From Enterococcus ratti (lineage in GTDB: Bacteria; Bacillota; Bacilli; Lactobacillales; Enterococcaceae): DNA of 64,000 bases. Below, one piece after another: positions 9,348-18,784 of the stretch. A program made the position numbers and the translations under genes. How positions within the stretch are numbered: position 1 is the stretch's first letter; each line of letters begins with the position of its first letter. Below the pieces are notes generated by a model, which saw nothing but the letters and a program-made list of their open reading frames with translations, made no database searches and was not told the DNA's origin. The stretch lies in assembly GCF_001886195.1 (NCBI RefSeq), contig NZ_JXLB01000002.1, positions 108,295 through 172,294 on the forward strand, read 5' to 3'.

Positions 9348-9376
9348 TTGACACTGTGGAGGACAAACATTAGAAT
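9348..9376 (+). promoter_or_regulatory. consensus promoter for rny
   Basis: TTGACA at 9348-9353, a 17-base spacer, and TAGAAT at 9371-9376. The predicted start is near 9383, leaving a leader of about 110 bases before rny. Confidence 0.75.
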
Positions 9377-9495
9377 AAACATGTGCAAGTTTTTGTACAT
9401 CTATGCATAATTGCATATTGACGATTTTAGAGTACTTTATCATAAAAGTTATGTAGATGATAAAAATGAAAAAGATAGTATGGAGGTGGATTTTT

Positions 9496-11052
9496 ATGGT
9501 AGTCAACATTCTCCTCGCTATCATCGGTTTAATTGTCGGTCTTGGTTTAGGGTTTACGATTGCAAAGTCACGTCACGAAAAAGAAATAGCTGGTGCACAA
9601 TCATCAGCAGTTGAAATTATTAATCGTGCAAAAAAAGAAGCAGAAACTCTAAAAAAAGAAGCATTGTTAGAAGCTAAGGAAGAAAATCAGAAATATCGAT
9701 CTGAAGTTGAAAGTGAGCTGAGAGAAAGTAAGTTAGAATTAAAATCTCAAGAAAATCGATTGATTCAGCGTGAACAAACATTGAATCGTAAAGATGACTC
9801 ATTGGAAAAACGTGAGAGCTCACTTGAAAGTAAGGAAGAGGTACTTAGTTCGAAACAGCAATTGATTGAAGAGCGAGAAAAAGACGTTGAAAAGTTGATT
9901 GAAGAGCAGCAAAAAGAATTAGAAAAAATTGCTGGAATGTCAAAAGAAGAAGCAAAAGATGTCATCATGAAGTCAACGGAAGAAGAATTGAATCATGAAT
10001 TGACGGTGATGGTAAAAGAGTCGGAACAACGAGCAAAAGAAGAAGCAGATCGTAAAGCAAAAAATCTTTTATCATTAGCAATTCAACGCTGTGCAGCGGA
10101 CCAAGTATCTGAAACAACTGTATCCGTTGTAACTTTACCAAATGATGAAATGAAAGGACGTATCATTGGGCGTGAAGGACGAAACATTCGAACATTGGAA
10201 ACGTTGACAGGCATTGATTTGATTATTGACGACACACCAGAAGCTGTGGTACTTTCAGGATTTGATCCAATTCGCAGAGAAATTGCACGGATGACTTTAG
10301 AAAAATTGATTCAAGATGGACGTATTCATCCTGCACGTATCGAAGAGATGGTCGAAAAATCACGTAAAGAAATGGATGAACGAATACGAGAATATGGGGA
10401 AGAGGCAGCCTTTGAAGTTGGTGCGCACACGCTTCATCCAGACTTGATTAAAATAATGGGCCGTCTTCATTTTAGAACAAGTTACGGTCAAAATGTTTTA
10501 AAACATTCAGTAGAAGTTGCGAAATTATCAGGTATACTGGCTGCGGAGTTAGGTGAAGATATTCAATTAGCTAAACGTGCTGGGTTGCTTCACGATATTG
10601 GAAAAGCGTTAGATCATGAAATTGAAGGTTCTCACGTTGAAATTGGAGCAGAGTTGGCTACAAAGTATAAAGAAAATCCTGTCGTTATTAATGCGATCGC
10701 CTCACATCATGGCGACGTTGAGGCTACTTCGGTCATCTCCGTATTAGTGGCGGCTGCCGATGCACTCTCAGCTGCTCGTCCAGGGGCTAGAAGTGAGTCA
10801 TTAGAAAATTATATTCGTCGTTTAAGAAGTTTAGAAAATATTTCCAACAGCTTTACTGGTGTAGAATCAAGTTACGCTGTACAAGCTGGACGAGAAGTTC
10901 GAGTAATGGTGAAACCGGAAGAAATTTCTGATTTAGAGGCTGTTCGTTTAGTAAGAGATATCAGAAAGCGGATTGAAGAAGAATTAGATTATCCGGGACA
11001 TATCAAAGTAATTGTTATTCGTGAAACACGTGCGACAGATTATGCCAAATAA
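9496..11052 (+). CDS. rny: ribonuclease Y
   Basis: A 518-residue membrane-anchored endoribonuclease that starts bulk mRNA decay. The N-terminal membrane helix ([20 protein letters not shown]) is followed by a long charged coiled coil (about 30-200), a KH RNA-binding domain ([15 protein letters not shown], about 215-275), and an HD domain with [12 protein letters not shown] plus downstream SHH and D residues. Length matches the Bacillus enzyme (about 520). The start is ATG 9496, seven bases after GGAGGTG (9482-9488). The upstream in-frame ATG at 9457 gives an atypical extension and no ribosome binding site. Confidence 0.96.
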   Translation: MVVNILLAIIGLIVGLGLGFTIAKSRHEKEIAGAQSSAVEIINRAKKEAETLKKEALLEAKEENQKYRSEVESELRESKLELKSQENRLIQREQTLNRKDDSLEKRESSLESKEEVLSSKQQLIEEREKDVEKLIEEQQKELEKIAGMSKEEAKDVIMKSTEEELNHELTVMVKESEQRAKEEADRKAKNLLSLAIQRCAADQVSETTVSVVTLPNDEMKGRIIGREGRNIRTLETLTGIDLIIDDTPEAVVLSGFDPIRREIARMTLEKLIQDGRIHPARIEEMVEKSRKEMDERIREYGEEAAFEVGAHTLHPDLIKIMGRLHFRTSYGQNVLKHSVEVAKLSGILAAELGEDIQLAKRAGLLHDIGKALDHEIEGSHVEIGAELATKYKENPVVINAIASHHGDVEATSVISVLVAAADALSAARPGARSESLENYIRRLRSLENISNSFTGVESSYAVQAGREVRVMVKPEEISDLEAVRLVRDIRKRIEEELDYPGHIKVIVIRETRATDYAK

Positions 11053-11071
11053 AAGGAATAAAGTGATTAAA

Positions 11072-11118
11072 AAAGTGAGACAATCATCAATTTTTTCTGA
11101 TGATTGTCTCACTTTTTT
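11072..11118 (+). terminator. strong rny terminator
   Basis: A long nearly perfect stem, AAAGTGAGACAATCATCA with TGATGATTGTCTCACTTT, followed by a T tract. Confidence 0.93.
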
Positions 11119-11119
11119 G

Positions 11120-11385
11120 TTTTTATGGTATGCAAAAAGTACGCTACAATGTTCTCCATAAAATGCCATTGATTAACTTATTGTAGCCGACTTAAATCGA
11201 ACAGAATATTTTTGATTTAGTCATTTTCGTAATAGGATCTTCTCGTTAAATTTGCGATAGACATTGCTCCAACATTTAACTTGTGAGCCTCCCTAATGGA
11301 ATATCTTAAGACAAGCGATGCTTCCATCATTGTTATCTAAATAGTCGTGAATGAACCTAATTTGCGTTCAAAAGTATATTTAGCT
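11120..11385. other. intergenic region between rny and proC, no gene seen
   Basis: About 265 bases with no intact reading frame, repeat or recognisable signal on either strand. Reading the minus strand gives short broken frames without recognisable homology. It could be a decayed gene, but I cannot name one. Confidence 0.4.
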
Positions 11386-11386
11386 A

Positions 11387-11450
11387 TAAAAAATACCGTT
11401 CTCCAAAAATTTAATTTTTGGGGGCGGTACACCACTGTCGGTATTTTTAT
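11387..11450 (-). terminator. proC terminator with nested stems
   Basis: Read on the minus strand, AAAAATACCG (11438-11447) can pair with CGGTATTTTTT (11389-11399). An inner stem (CCAAAAATT with AATTTTTGG at 11403-11422) is extended by TACCG/CGGTA. A T tract follows on the minus strand. Confidence 0.75.
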
Positions 11451-11457
11451 TAAGGGG

Positions 11458-12261
11458 CTATTTTTCTAGCATTTCTTGATCTTTTTTTATGGTTGCGTTA
11501 ATTCCTGTGATGATGGCGGGAATAAAACCAGCTTCTTCTAAAGCAACAACGCCAGCAACAGTTGTGCCTCCCGGAGAAGAGACTTGATCAACTAATTCCC
11601 AAGGATTTTCATCACTTGAAAGAAATTTTTGACAAGACCCTATAATTGCTTTAGCAGCAATCTCAGTAGCTAGTTTTTTAGGTAAGCCGTTGAATACGCC
11701 AGCTCGTCCCATTGCATCAATGAACATATAGATAAATGCAGGTGAACTGCCGGCTAAACCAATAAATGTGCTGAAATTATTTTCTGCTAATGGGTACACA
11801 CTACCAATGGATTCAAAAATTTCAGTGGTTTGTTTCATTTCACTGTAGGTAACTTCATGGCTTTTACAAATGGCAGATACTCCTGCGCCCACACTGACGT
11901 TTACGTTTGGCATCACACGAATAATTTTAGCCGTTGGATTATTCAAAGCTTTCGCTAAATCTTTAAGAGATTTTCCTGAAGCAATTGAAATAAAAAGTCG
12001 CTTATGACTATAATTTTTTAACTCTTGAAGGACATGGTCAATGATTTTTGGTTTGACGGCAAGCAAAATAATTTCTGCTTTTTTTGCTACTTCTTGATTG
12101 TTTTGACAGGCAATGACACCTGTTTTTTCTGCAAAATGTCGAGCATTTTCATAATGACCGCTTGAGACGAAAATATTTTCTTTAGCAACTGTTTCTTTTT
12201 CAATTAGTCCATTGATGATTGCTTGTGCCATGTTGCCTGTTCCGATAAATCCGATTTTCAT
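11458..12261 (-). CDS. proC: pyrroline-5-carboxylate reductase
   Basis: A 267-residue NAD(P)H-dependent enzyme for the last step of proline synthesis. The N-terminal Rossmann motif GFIGTGNMAQAI (residues 4-15), the central KPKIIDHVL and MPNVNVSVGAG segments, and the C-terminal signature (ELVDQVSSPGGTTVAGV) are all present. Length is normal for the family. The start is ATG 12261 on the minus strand, preceded by AAAGGAGAGG. No other proline biosynthesis gene is nearby; it stands alone, convergent with rny and divergent from the ruined mprF. Confidence 0.95.
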   Translation of the reverse strand: MKIGFIGTGNMAQAIINGLIEKETVAKENIFVSSGHYENARHFAEKTGVIACQNNQEVAKKAEIILLAVKPKIIDHVLQELKNYSHKRLFISIASGKSLKDLAKALNNPTAKIIRVMPNVNVSVGAGVSAICKSHEVTYSEMKQTTEIFESIGSVYPLAENNFSTFIGLAGSSPAFIYMFIDAMGRAGVFNGLPKKLATEIAAKAIIGSCQKFLSSDENPWELVDQVSSPGGTTVAGVVALEEAGFIPAIITGINATIKKDQEMLEK

Positions 12262-12408
12262 GTTATCCTCTCCTTTTGTTTTAGCATAACTTTCTTTTTA
12301 ATGAAGGGCAAGAATAAGAGGACTAGGTGACTAGTACATCAGTGGAAAAAATAGAATAAATAAGCTAACATTGCTTTATATAACAAATGAAGGAGGGAAA
12401 GGAAACTA

Positions 12409-14859
12409 GTGAAAAATAAACGACAATTGCTCCTTCAATGGGTGAAGGCGTACAGTTTGATTTTAAAGTTGATTCTTTTTAGTTTTTGTTGTGAATCAAG
12501 TAATTCACATTGCTCATGGAATGAGTTGGTAAGATGTGTGGCAAACAATGCAATAACAAAATTATTTGACAATAAGTTTAATGATTTTAGTTGGCTTGAT
12601 CGGTATGTTACCGATGCTGCTATATGATTGGGTAGCCATTCGTGTTTTAGAAAGACAAGGAAAGCCTAAAATGAGGAGGCAAGATTTTTCTTCTTTGCTT
12701 TTGTTACGAATACAATCAATAATTTAGCAGGCTTTGGTGGAATTGTTGGTGCAAGCCTTCGTGCAAATTTTTATGGGGAAAAGACTAATCGGAAAATGGT
12801 GCTTGCTACCGTTTCAAAAGTAGCATTATTTTTGCTTACTGGGTTGTCTTTTTGGTCATTTTTGACATTTAGATGTATTTTTTACAACCAGCTAGTATTT
12901 TTAGAAGATATTGGATCTGGCTGCTTGGCGGTAGTTTATTAGCACCGGCTCTTTTTTTCTTTGCTTATTTAAAGAGAAAGACATTATTCGTGGAATTTTA
13001 TCCTAAGGGATTATGGGGATTATTGCTAGCTTCTGTTGTAGGACAATGGACAGGCGCACTAATTACTTTTTTATCAATCGGATATTTCATGTGAGTAAAT
13101 GTTTCATTACTTTCTATTTACCCAATGTTTATTATCGCCACATTAATTGGGATGTTGACGATGATTCCTAGCGGGGCAGGAACATTTGACGTATTGATGA
13201 TTTTAGGAATGATCAGTTAGCGGTTCGTCAAGATGTTGCTGTGGTATGGTTACTTTATTATCGTTTATTCTATTATATTGTTTCATTTATAGTAGATTTA
13301 TGTTTATTTTTGATGCATACAGGAGTAAAAGTAAATCGTTTTTTAGATAATATTTCTCGCCTGCTTTTTCAAAAAATTGCGCATTTTGCACTAGTCGCTG
13401 CTGTTTATTTTGCTGGTCTTACTTTCTATTATCACGAATCTTTCAGCAATTAGTCAATTCTTTCAGATTTTCATTTAATTTTTTAGATCAGGCATTGAAT
13501 TTCTTGATTGGTTTTTTATTGCTGGGTCTAGGAAGAGCGTTGTCAATGAAAGTGAAAAAGGCATTTCCACCAACGGTCGTCTTATTAGCTTTTGGCATTT
13601 TTAACACTGTCACACGAACACTGTCTTGGCAATTAATTTTAGTTTATTTCTTGATTTTACTTGCTGTATGGCTGTCACATAAAGAATTTTATCATAAAAA
13701 ATTTGTTTATTCATGGGGAGCCATTTTCTTTGATACCAGCTTATTTACCTTCTTATTTGTCGTGTATGCTATTGTTGGTTACCATAGTGGTAGTTTTTGG
13801 TCGAACAAGTTTACTGCCAATCACTTTATTTTATTTCCGTCAGATGAAGTTTGGTTTTCAGGTTTGGGGTTTAGGAGTTTCTTTACTGGCGTTAGTTGCA
13901 CTTTATCAATATTTAGCTATGACACCTTTTGAGCTTGGTAGTAATTTATAAGTAAAAAGATTAAAACAATTGTTTAGCAAGTGGTCATGGAAACTCTACT
14001 AGTCATTATCTTTACTTATCCGGCTACAAGTACTACTATTATCAACAAAATGGTGAGGATAAAGTAGTTTTTGGCTATCAAGTTAAAGGAAATAAATGCT
14101 TTGTTTTAGGGGATCCAATTGGTCATCCGACATTGATTCGCCAAGCAACAGTTGAATTTATGAAAAAAGCGAATAGATGAAGCTGGGGTAGTTGATTTAA
14201 CAACATCAGAAATATCTTGAATTAATCAAAAACTAGAATATCAGCGCTTAACAAATGAAGGGTATCATTTTACTTGGTATGAATGTTTGCCTGAAGAATT
14301 ATTACCTGCTGTAAGGAGTATCTCAAATGATTGGTTACATGGTGCCAGAGAAAAATATTTTTCAGTTGGACGTTTTGAGGAAGCCTATTTATTTACTAGT
14401 GGCGTAGGAATTGTACGAAAAGGACAAAAAATTGTAGGTTTTATTACAGGAAAACCAACGTCAAAACAACAAGCAGAGTATGACTTATTACGCATATTGC
14501 TAAATGAACCTGAAGAGCTTTCCCATTATTTATTAGCAAATCTATTAGTCGTTTATCAAGAAAAAGGCTATCTTGAAGCCAATCTTAGTTTAGTTCCGTT
14601 AGTGAATGTTGGGGTAACTAATTTTTCTTTTTTCCAAGGACGAATAATGCATATTGTTTATAATTATGGAAGCTTCTTTTATTCTTTTCAGTCTACCTAC
14701 GAAGAAAAGCTTCATTATGTTGCTCGTTGGGAAGGCGGATGCTTTGCTTATATGAAAGGAAGCAGTTTTACATTTGCCATTTTGCAATTGTTTATCTTAA
14801 ATGGTAAAGGAAAAGAAGAAAAGCTTCATTTTACAGAAAAATTACTAACTGAATTATAA
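12409..14859 (+). pseudogene. mprF: mprF pseudogene (lysyl-phosphatidylglycerol synthase)
   Basis: Fragments in all three forward frames reconstruct most of MprF, the membrane enzyme that adds lysine to phosphatidylglycerol and flips it outward, conferring resistance to cationic peptides. Visible pieces include VGLIGMLPMLLYDWVAIRVLERQGKPK (12580-12670, after two in-frame stops), INNLAGFGGIVGASLRANFYG (12715-12780), the flippase helices (12873-13930), FVLGDPIGHP (14100-14130) and the C-terminal synthase domain (14287-14859). Many frameshifts and stops separate them, so no functional product is possible. The original start was probably GTG 12409 with AAGGAGG at 12390-12396. The decay is spread over the whole gene, implying an old loss rather than a single sequencing error. 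Confidence 0.93.
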
Positions 14860-15001
14860 TTTATAAGAAATGAATAGTAGATGTAAAATATAGATAACGT
14901 GAAAAAAGTCGAAAAATAGGTAGATTACAGGTATAAGCTATACTTTTATTTTCCCCTATGATAGAATACTTTCGACTTAGACTTTTTGAATGGGTGAGAG
15001 G

Positions 15002-15850
15002 ATGGAACTGATAGAAAAAGCACCAGCTAAGATAAATTTGGGGCTGGATGTATTGTATAAGCGCCCTGATGGTTACCATGAACTGGAAATGGTAATGTCA
15101 AGTGTTGATTTGGCAGATCATTTGTTCTTTGAAGAATTACCTGAAGATCGGATCATTGTAGAGACAAATAAGGCATTTTTACCAGTAGATCAACGAAATA
15201 ACGTTTTCCAAGCGGCAACGCTGGTAAAAAATAAGTATCAAATCAAAAAAGGTGTCAAAATTTTTGTTAAGAAAAATATTCCGGTTGCAGCTGGTCTTGG
15301 TGGAGGAAGTACTGATTGTGCAGCTGCATTAAGAGGGCTCAATCAATTGTGGAATCTCGGATGTTCTCTTAACGAATTAGCAGAAATCGGATTAGAAGTC
15401 GGCACGGATGTTCCCTATTGTGTTTATGGCAGTACAGCATTTGTAAGTGGCAAAGGAGAAAATGTTCAGGTTCTTTCCCCTATGCCTCAGTGCTGGGTAA
15501 TCTTAGTAAAGCCTAAAATGAGTGTTTCTACCAGAACTGTCTTTCAAGAAATAGATGTTAAACAAATAACCCATCAAAACATTTATGGTTTAGTCGAAGC
15601 AGTTCAACGAAAAGACTACCAAACAATGATCAAAAAGATGGGAAATAGCTTAGAAAATGTGACTGGAAAGCGTCATCCAATTATTCATCAAATCAAAAAT
15701 CGTATGTTAAAATATGGTGCAGATGCTGCCTTGATGAGTGGAAGTGGACCAACAGTATTTGCTTTGTGTCGACATTATTCAAGAGCGCAAAGAGTCTATA
15801 ATGGACTTAAAGGATTTTGTGATGAAGTTTATTTAGTCCGTACGCTGTAA
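15002..15850 (+). CDS. ispE: 4-diphosphocytidyl-2-C-methyl-D-erythritol kinase IspE
   Basis: A 282-residue GHMP kinase. The N-terminal EKAPAKINLGLDVLYKRPDGYHELEMVM block, the ATP-binding PVAAGLGGGSTDCAAALRGL near residues 93-112, and the C-terminal LMSGSGPTVFAL motif are all intact and match IspE rather than mevalonate-pathway kinases. IspE phosphorylates CDP-methylerythritol in the MEP isoprenoid pathway. Enterococci and relatives generally make isoprenoids through mevalonate, and no other MEP gene is in this window, so the true role may differ. ATG 15002 fits homologues; an in-frame ATG at 14990 lacks a ribosome binding site, whereas GGTGAG precedes 15002 closely. Confidence 0.92.
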   Translation: MELIEKAPAKINLGLDVLYKRPDGYHELEMVMSSVDLADHLFFEELPEDRIIVETNKAFLPVDQRNNVFQAATLVKNKYQIKKGVKIFVKKNIPVAAGLGGGSTDCAAALRGLNQLWNLGCSLNELAEIGLEVGTDVPYCVYGSTAFVSGKGENVQVLSPMPQCWVILVKPKMSVSTRTVFQEIDVKQITHQNIYGLVEAVQRKDYQTMIKKMGNSLENVTGKRHPIIHQIKNRMLKYGADAALMSGSGPTVFALCRHYSRAQRVYNGLKGFCDEVYLVRTL

Positions 15851-15961
15851 AAAAGGTGTCAAAAGTGCATTGAGCTAAGTATAAGTAGTAAGCAACGGTA
15901 AGAAAATTAATAAATCGTATCGTGTATTTTTTAACTTTTTGGGTGATTGTCGTTGTATAAA

Positions 15962-16719
15962 TCAAATTTTTTGTTGTTTGGCTAGTTGTTCTTTTGTTGT
16001 AAGTAATTGTTTCAATTGTTGGGCATAATACACAACTTTTTGAACAGGAATAATTTGTTTGGTTTTTGCTAGATACGAATTCTGTGTCAATGAAAGTAAG
16101 TTTTTTGCTTTAAATAAGGCTTTTTGATCGGTGTTTTCCTTCAAAAGATTCTTTACCTTGCTTGACTCAAGCCTTCTAAATAATCAGGATGAGGAAACAG
16201 CTCGACAAGATTTAAAGCAAGTGTTGATAATTGGTTGGTAAAAAGTATTTCTAGTTCTAAAAAAGTTAGCTGTAAAGCGTATGAAGGTTTATTCTCATGC
16301 GCTTGATGTCACTTCAATTTGTTGATAAAAGCGCGCTAAGGCGCGTATCTCTTCATAAATTTTTGACGGCTGTTGTTTTTGTTTCCGTAAAAATTGAGTG
16401 TGTATTTGGGCAAGACGATGGGCATCGCGTTGATCGTTTTTTACTGAACGCAAGTCAATCGTCAGTTTTTTGCTTCTAAAGGATTTAATAAATAATAAAA
16501 CAAACGGTTATTTTGACAAAAAGTTTCAATGACATTTGAATAAACACTCGTTGTCTCAAAAACAATTTATGGTGACTTCTGAAAGCACAGAAATTTCTTG
16601 TAGAAGCGTCTTAAAATGTGGTTTATCATGAGGAATTTCTTGTCCGAAAAGATAAGTATTTTCATAATAAATGAGGACTAACTTTTTCTCATTGAGACAT
16701 CTAAAGTAAGTACATACAT
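15962..16719 (-). pseudogene. truncated, frameshifted IS110-family transposase
   Basis: On the minus strand, fragments in several frames give the IS110 DEDD transposase N-terminal domain: MYVLTLDVSM (from 16719, with the first Asp), LVLIYYENTYLFGQEIPHDKPHF after an early 1-base shift, FETTSVYS (second acidic residue), then LTIDLRSVKNDQRDAHRLAQIHTQFLRK (the two Asp). It ends with a frame of QKVVYYAQQLKQLL and a stop at 15962. The C-terminal domain with the catalytic serine is missing, so the element is dead and its 3' end has been lost. An AGGAG lies nine bases before the original ATG at 16719. No target duplication or terminal inverted repeat is expected for this family. Confidence 0.88.
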
Positions 16720-17073
16720 CGTTTTCATCTCCTAAAAATAAGCGTTGAACGGTTTTTCACTGCTTCATTTTGTTTCTAACTTCCTACACACGGTCTCGAA
16801 GCCCCAACATACTTAACCAGATTTTAAAATGACAGTGAAGGAGATCTTTTTTATTTGGGACTCGAAGTCCAAGAGAGCATGGATGGTCTTTCTTTCACAT
16901 ACAACTATACACTTTATCGAGTAATAGAGGGTCAATTCATCTGTCAATGAATTGACCCTTTAATCTTCGTATATTTTAATTAGAAAAATAGAAGGGTTAT
17001 ATGAATAAGTCATCAGTTGTTTTTCGTTTTATATCGGATTTATTTATGTAAATCAGAAATTGAAGGGTTTTTG
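16720..17073. other. upstream end of the IS110 remnant and znu upstream region
   Basis: About 350 bases without a gene. On the minus strand this is the untranslated left end of the IS110 remnant, the place where IS110-group elements carry their bridge RNA. Two related small hairpins occur: GGACTCGAAGTCC at 16858-16870 (perfect 5-bp stem) and GGTCTCGAAGCCC at 16792-16804 (one mismatch). A separate 12-bp hairpin lies at 16929-16958. The outer boundary of the element cannot be fixed by eye. Confidence 0.45.
16929..16958. repeat. perfect 12-bp inverted repeat
   Basis: GGGTCAATTCAT (16929-16940) and ATGAATTGACCC (16947-16958) with a 6-base loop. TTTAATC follows on the plus strand, so it might be a weak terminator or part of the insertion sequence end. 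Confidence 0.7.
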
Positions 17074-17102
17074 TTGACGCACTTTTTTTATTTTGATACA
17101 TT
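17074..17102 (+). promoter_or_regulatory. znu operon promoter
   Basis: TTGACG at 17074-17079, a 17-base spacer and TACATT at 17097-17102. The transcript would start near 17109, just before the Zur-like palindrome. Confidence 0.65.
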
Positions 17103-17114
17103 AAGGTTCGTTGA

Positions 17115-17136
17115 TAAATCGTAATTTTACGATTTA
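17115..17136. promoter_or_regulatory. Zur-like operator
   Basis: A 22-base perfect palindrome: arms TAAATCGTAA and TTACGATTTA separated by TT. The arms match the Gram-positive Zur operator half-site AAATCGTAA. The classic operator has three centre bases where this one has two. The site lies over the predicted start of the znu transcript, right for repression by zinc-loaded Zur. Confidence 0.75.
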
Positions 17137-17153
17137 AATGAAAGGAGAATAAT

Positions 17154-18086
17154 ATGAAGAAATATCTTTTTGGAGTTGTATTGACTATGGGAATGTTTCT
17201 ATTTACTGCTTGTGGAAGTACTTCGCCGGAAACTTCAAAAAAAGAAATAAAGGTGGTTGCTACTTTTTATCCAATGTATGAGTTTACCAAAGAGGTGGTA
17301 GGAAATGAAGGTAGCGTGAAGTTATTAATACCTGCTGGGGTTGAACCACATGATTTTGAACCAAGTGCAAAAGAACAAGCAGAAATTGCAGATGCTGATG
17401 TTTTTGTTTATAACAGCCCGGATATGGAATTTTTCGTAAATTCACTCAAAGATTCGATTGATACGAAGAAAACAATGATGATTGAAGCGGCTAAAGGAAT
17501 TAAGCGTTTAGAATCAGACGAAAAGAACCATAGTTATACTAAATCGTCGGCTGAACATTCTCATGAATATGATCCGCATGTTTGGTTAGATCCGGTTCTA
17601 GCGATCAAAGAAGTCAAGACAATTGCTGCAGGACTTGGAGAAAAATACCCAGATCAGAAAGAAAATTTTGATAAAAATGCAGAAGCATATATCAAAAAAT
17701 TAGAACGGTTAAATCAAAAATACACAGATGAACTAGAGAATGCCAAAAATCGTACATTTGTTACGCAGCATACGGCGTTTGCTTACTTAGCTCATCAGTA
17801 TAATCTAAATCAACAAGCAATTGCAGGTATTTCACCTGAACAAGAACCAACGCCGAGCCGTTTAGCAGAATTAAAAGATTTTATTAATAAAAATAACATT
17901 AAAGTAATCTATTTTGAAGAAAATGCTTCTTCTAAAGTTGCTGAAACGTTATCTAAAGAAACAGGTGTAAAGTTAGCCGTATTAAATCCATTAGAAAGTT
18001 TGTCCGATCAACAAATTCAAGCTGGAGAAAATTATATTTCAGTAATGGAAAAGAATTTGAATGAACTGAAAGAAAGTATTAATTAA
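17154..18086 (+). CDS. znuA: zinc ABC transporter substrate-binding lipoprotein
   Basis: A 310-residue cluster A-I metal-binding lipoprotein. A signal peptide ends in the lipobox LFTAC with the lipidated Cys at residue 20. The metal-site His residues can be read in the segments [19 protein letters not shown] and TQHTAFAYL, and an acidic ligand lies in the C-terminal part (about 260-280). A short His-containing loop ([16 protein letters not shown], about 122-137) is typical of zinc-specific members. It captures zinc outside the membrane and delivers it to the ZnuB permease. The gene starts at ATG 17154 after AAAGGAG, 18 bases behind a Zur-like palindrome, and is the first of three co-directional transporter genes. 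Confidence 0.92.
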   Translation: MKKYLFGVVLTMGMFLFTACGSTSPETSKKEIKVVATFYPMYEFTKEVVGNEGSVKLLIPAGVEPHDFEPSAKEQAEIADADVFVYNSPDMEFFVNSLKDSIDTKKTMMIEAAKGIKRLESDEKNHSYTKSSAEHSHEYDPHVWLDPVLAIKEVKTIAAGLGEKYPDQKENFDKNAEAYIKKLERLNQKYTDELENAKNRTFVTQHTAFAYLAHQYNLNQQAIAGISPEQEPTPSRLAELKDFINKNNIKVIYFEENASSKVAETLSKETGVKLAVLNPLESLSDQQIQAGENYISVMEKNLNELKESIN

Positions 18087-18103
18087 AAACGGAGGTATGT
18101 TGC

Positions 18104-18784
18104 GTGCGATATATCGAAATATCTGATTTGACTTTTTATTATGACGAAGAACCCGTATTAGAAGACGTATCTTATCACGTAGATTCAGGAGAATTTGTTA
18201 TTCTAACGGGAGAAAATGGTGCAGCAAAATCTACATTGATCAAAGCCTCTTTAGGATTGTTAAAACCTTTAAAAGGCACCATAAAAATTGCGAAAAAAAA
18301 TCAAGAAGGACAAAAACTGAGTATTGGCTATATCCCACAACAAGTTGCTTCTTTTAATGCAGGTTTTCCTAGTACCGTCTTAGAGTTAGTACGTTCGGGT
18401 CGCTACCCAAGAGGTCGCTGGTTTAGGCGTCTTTCAGAAAAAGATCACCAACATGTGAAGCGTGCGTTAGACTCAGTAGGAATGTGGGAGATGCGTCATC
18501 GACGAATTGGTGAATTATCTGGCGGACAGAAACAGCGGATTAGCCTAGCACGTATTTTTGCGACAGACCCTGACTTATTTATCTTAGATGAGCCGACAAC
18601 AGGAATGGATGAAGAATCTCGCAATGAATTTTATTGTTTACTTCGGCATAGTGCTCATGAACATGGAAAAGCCATTTTAATGATTACCCATGACCATGAA
18701 GATATCAAACAATATGTAGATCGACAAATTCGTTTGGTGAGGAAGGAGGATTCGCCGTGGCGCTGCTTTCATATGAATTCATGA
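18104..18784 (+). CDS. znuC: zinc ABC transporter ATP-binding protein
   Basis: A 226-residue ABC ATPase that powers ZnuB. Walker A is GENGAAKST (residues 36-44), where the usual GK is AK; such a change is, as I recall, typical of Gram-positive zinc ATPases, so it is probably not inactivating. The signature LSGGQKQR and Walker [13 protein letters not shown] follow, and the H-loop His is in MITHDHED. The start is GTG 18104, preceded by GGAGG. The coding end overlaps znuB by 28 bases. Confidence 0.92.
   Translation: MRYIEISDLTFYYDEEPVLEDVSYHVDSGEFVILTGENGAAKSTLIKASLGLLKPLKGTIKIAKKNQEGQKLSIGYIPQQVASFNAGFPSTVLELVRSGRYPRGRWFRRLSEKDHQHVKRALDSVGMWEMRHRRIGELSGGQKQRISLARIFATDPDLFILDEPTTGMDEESRNEFYCLLRHSAHEHGKAILMITHDHEDIKQYVDRQIRLVRKEDSPWRCFHMNS

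Larger units (their letters stand above)
8996..9495 (+). other. recA-rny intergenic region
   Basis: 500 bases without a credible gene. It holds the recA terminator (9072-9106), a consensus promoter for rny (9348-9376) and two copies of a 15-base direct repeat (9102-9116 and 9390-9404). The short frames in it lack ribosome binding sites or homology. Confidence 0.7.

Noticed and set aside
16929..16958. Terminal inverted repeat of the insertion sequence
   Set aside because: IS110-family elements usually lack terminal inverted repeats, and this is a self-contained hairpin with no partner at the other end.
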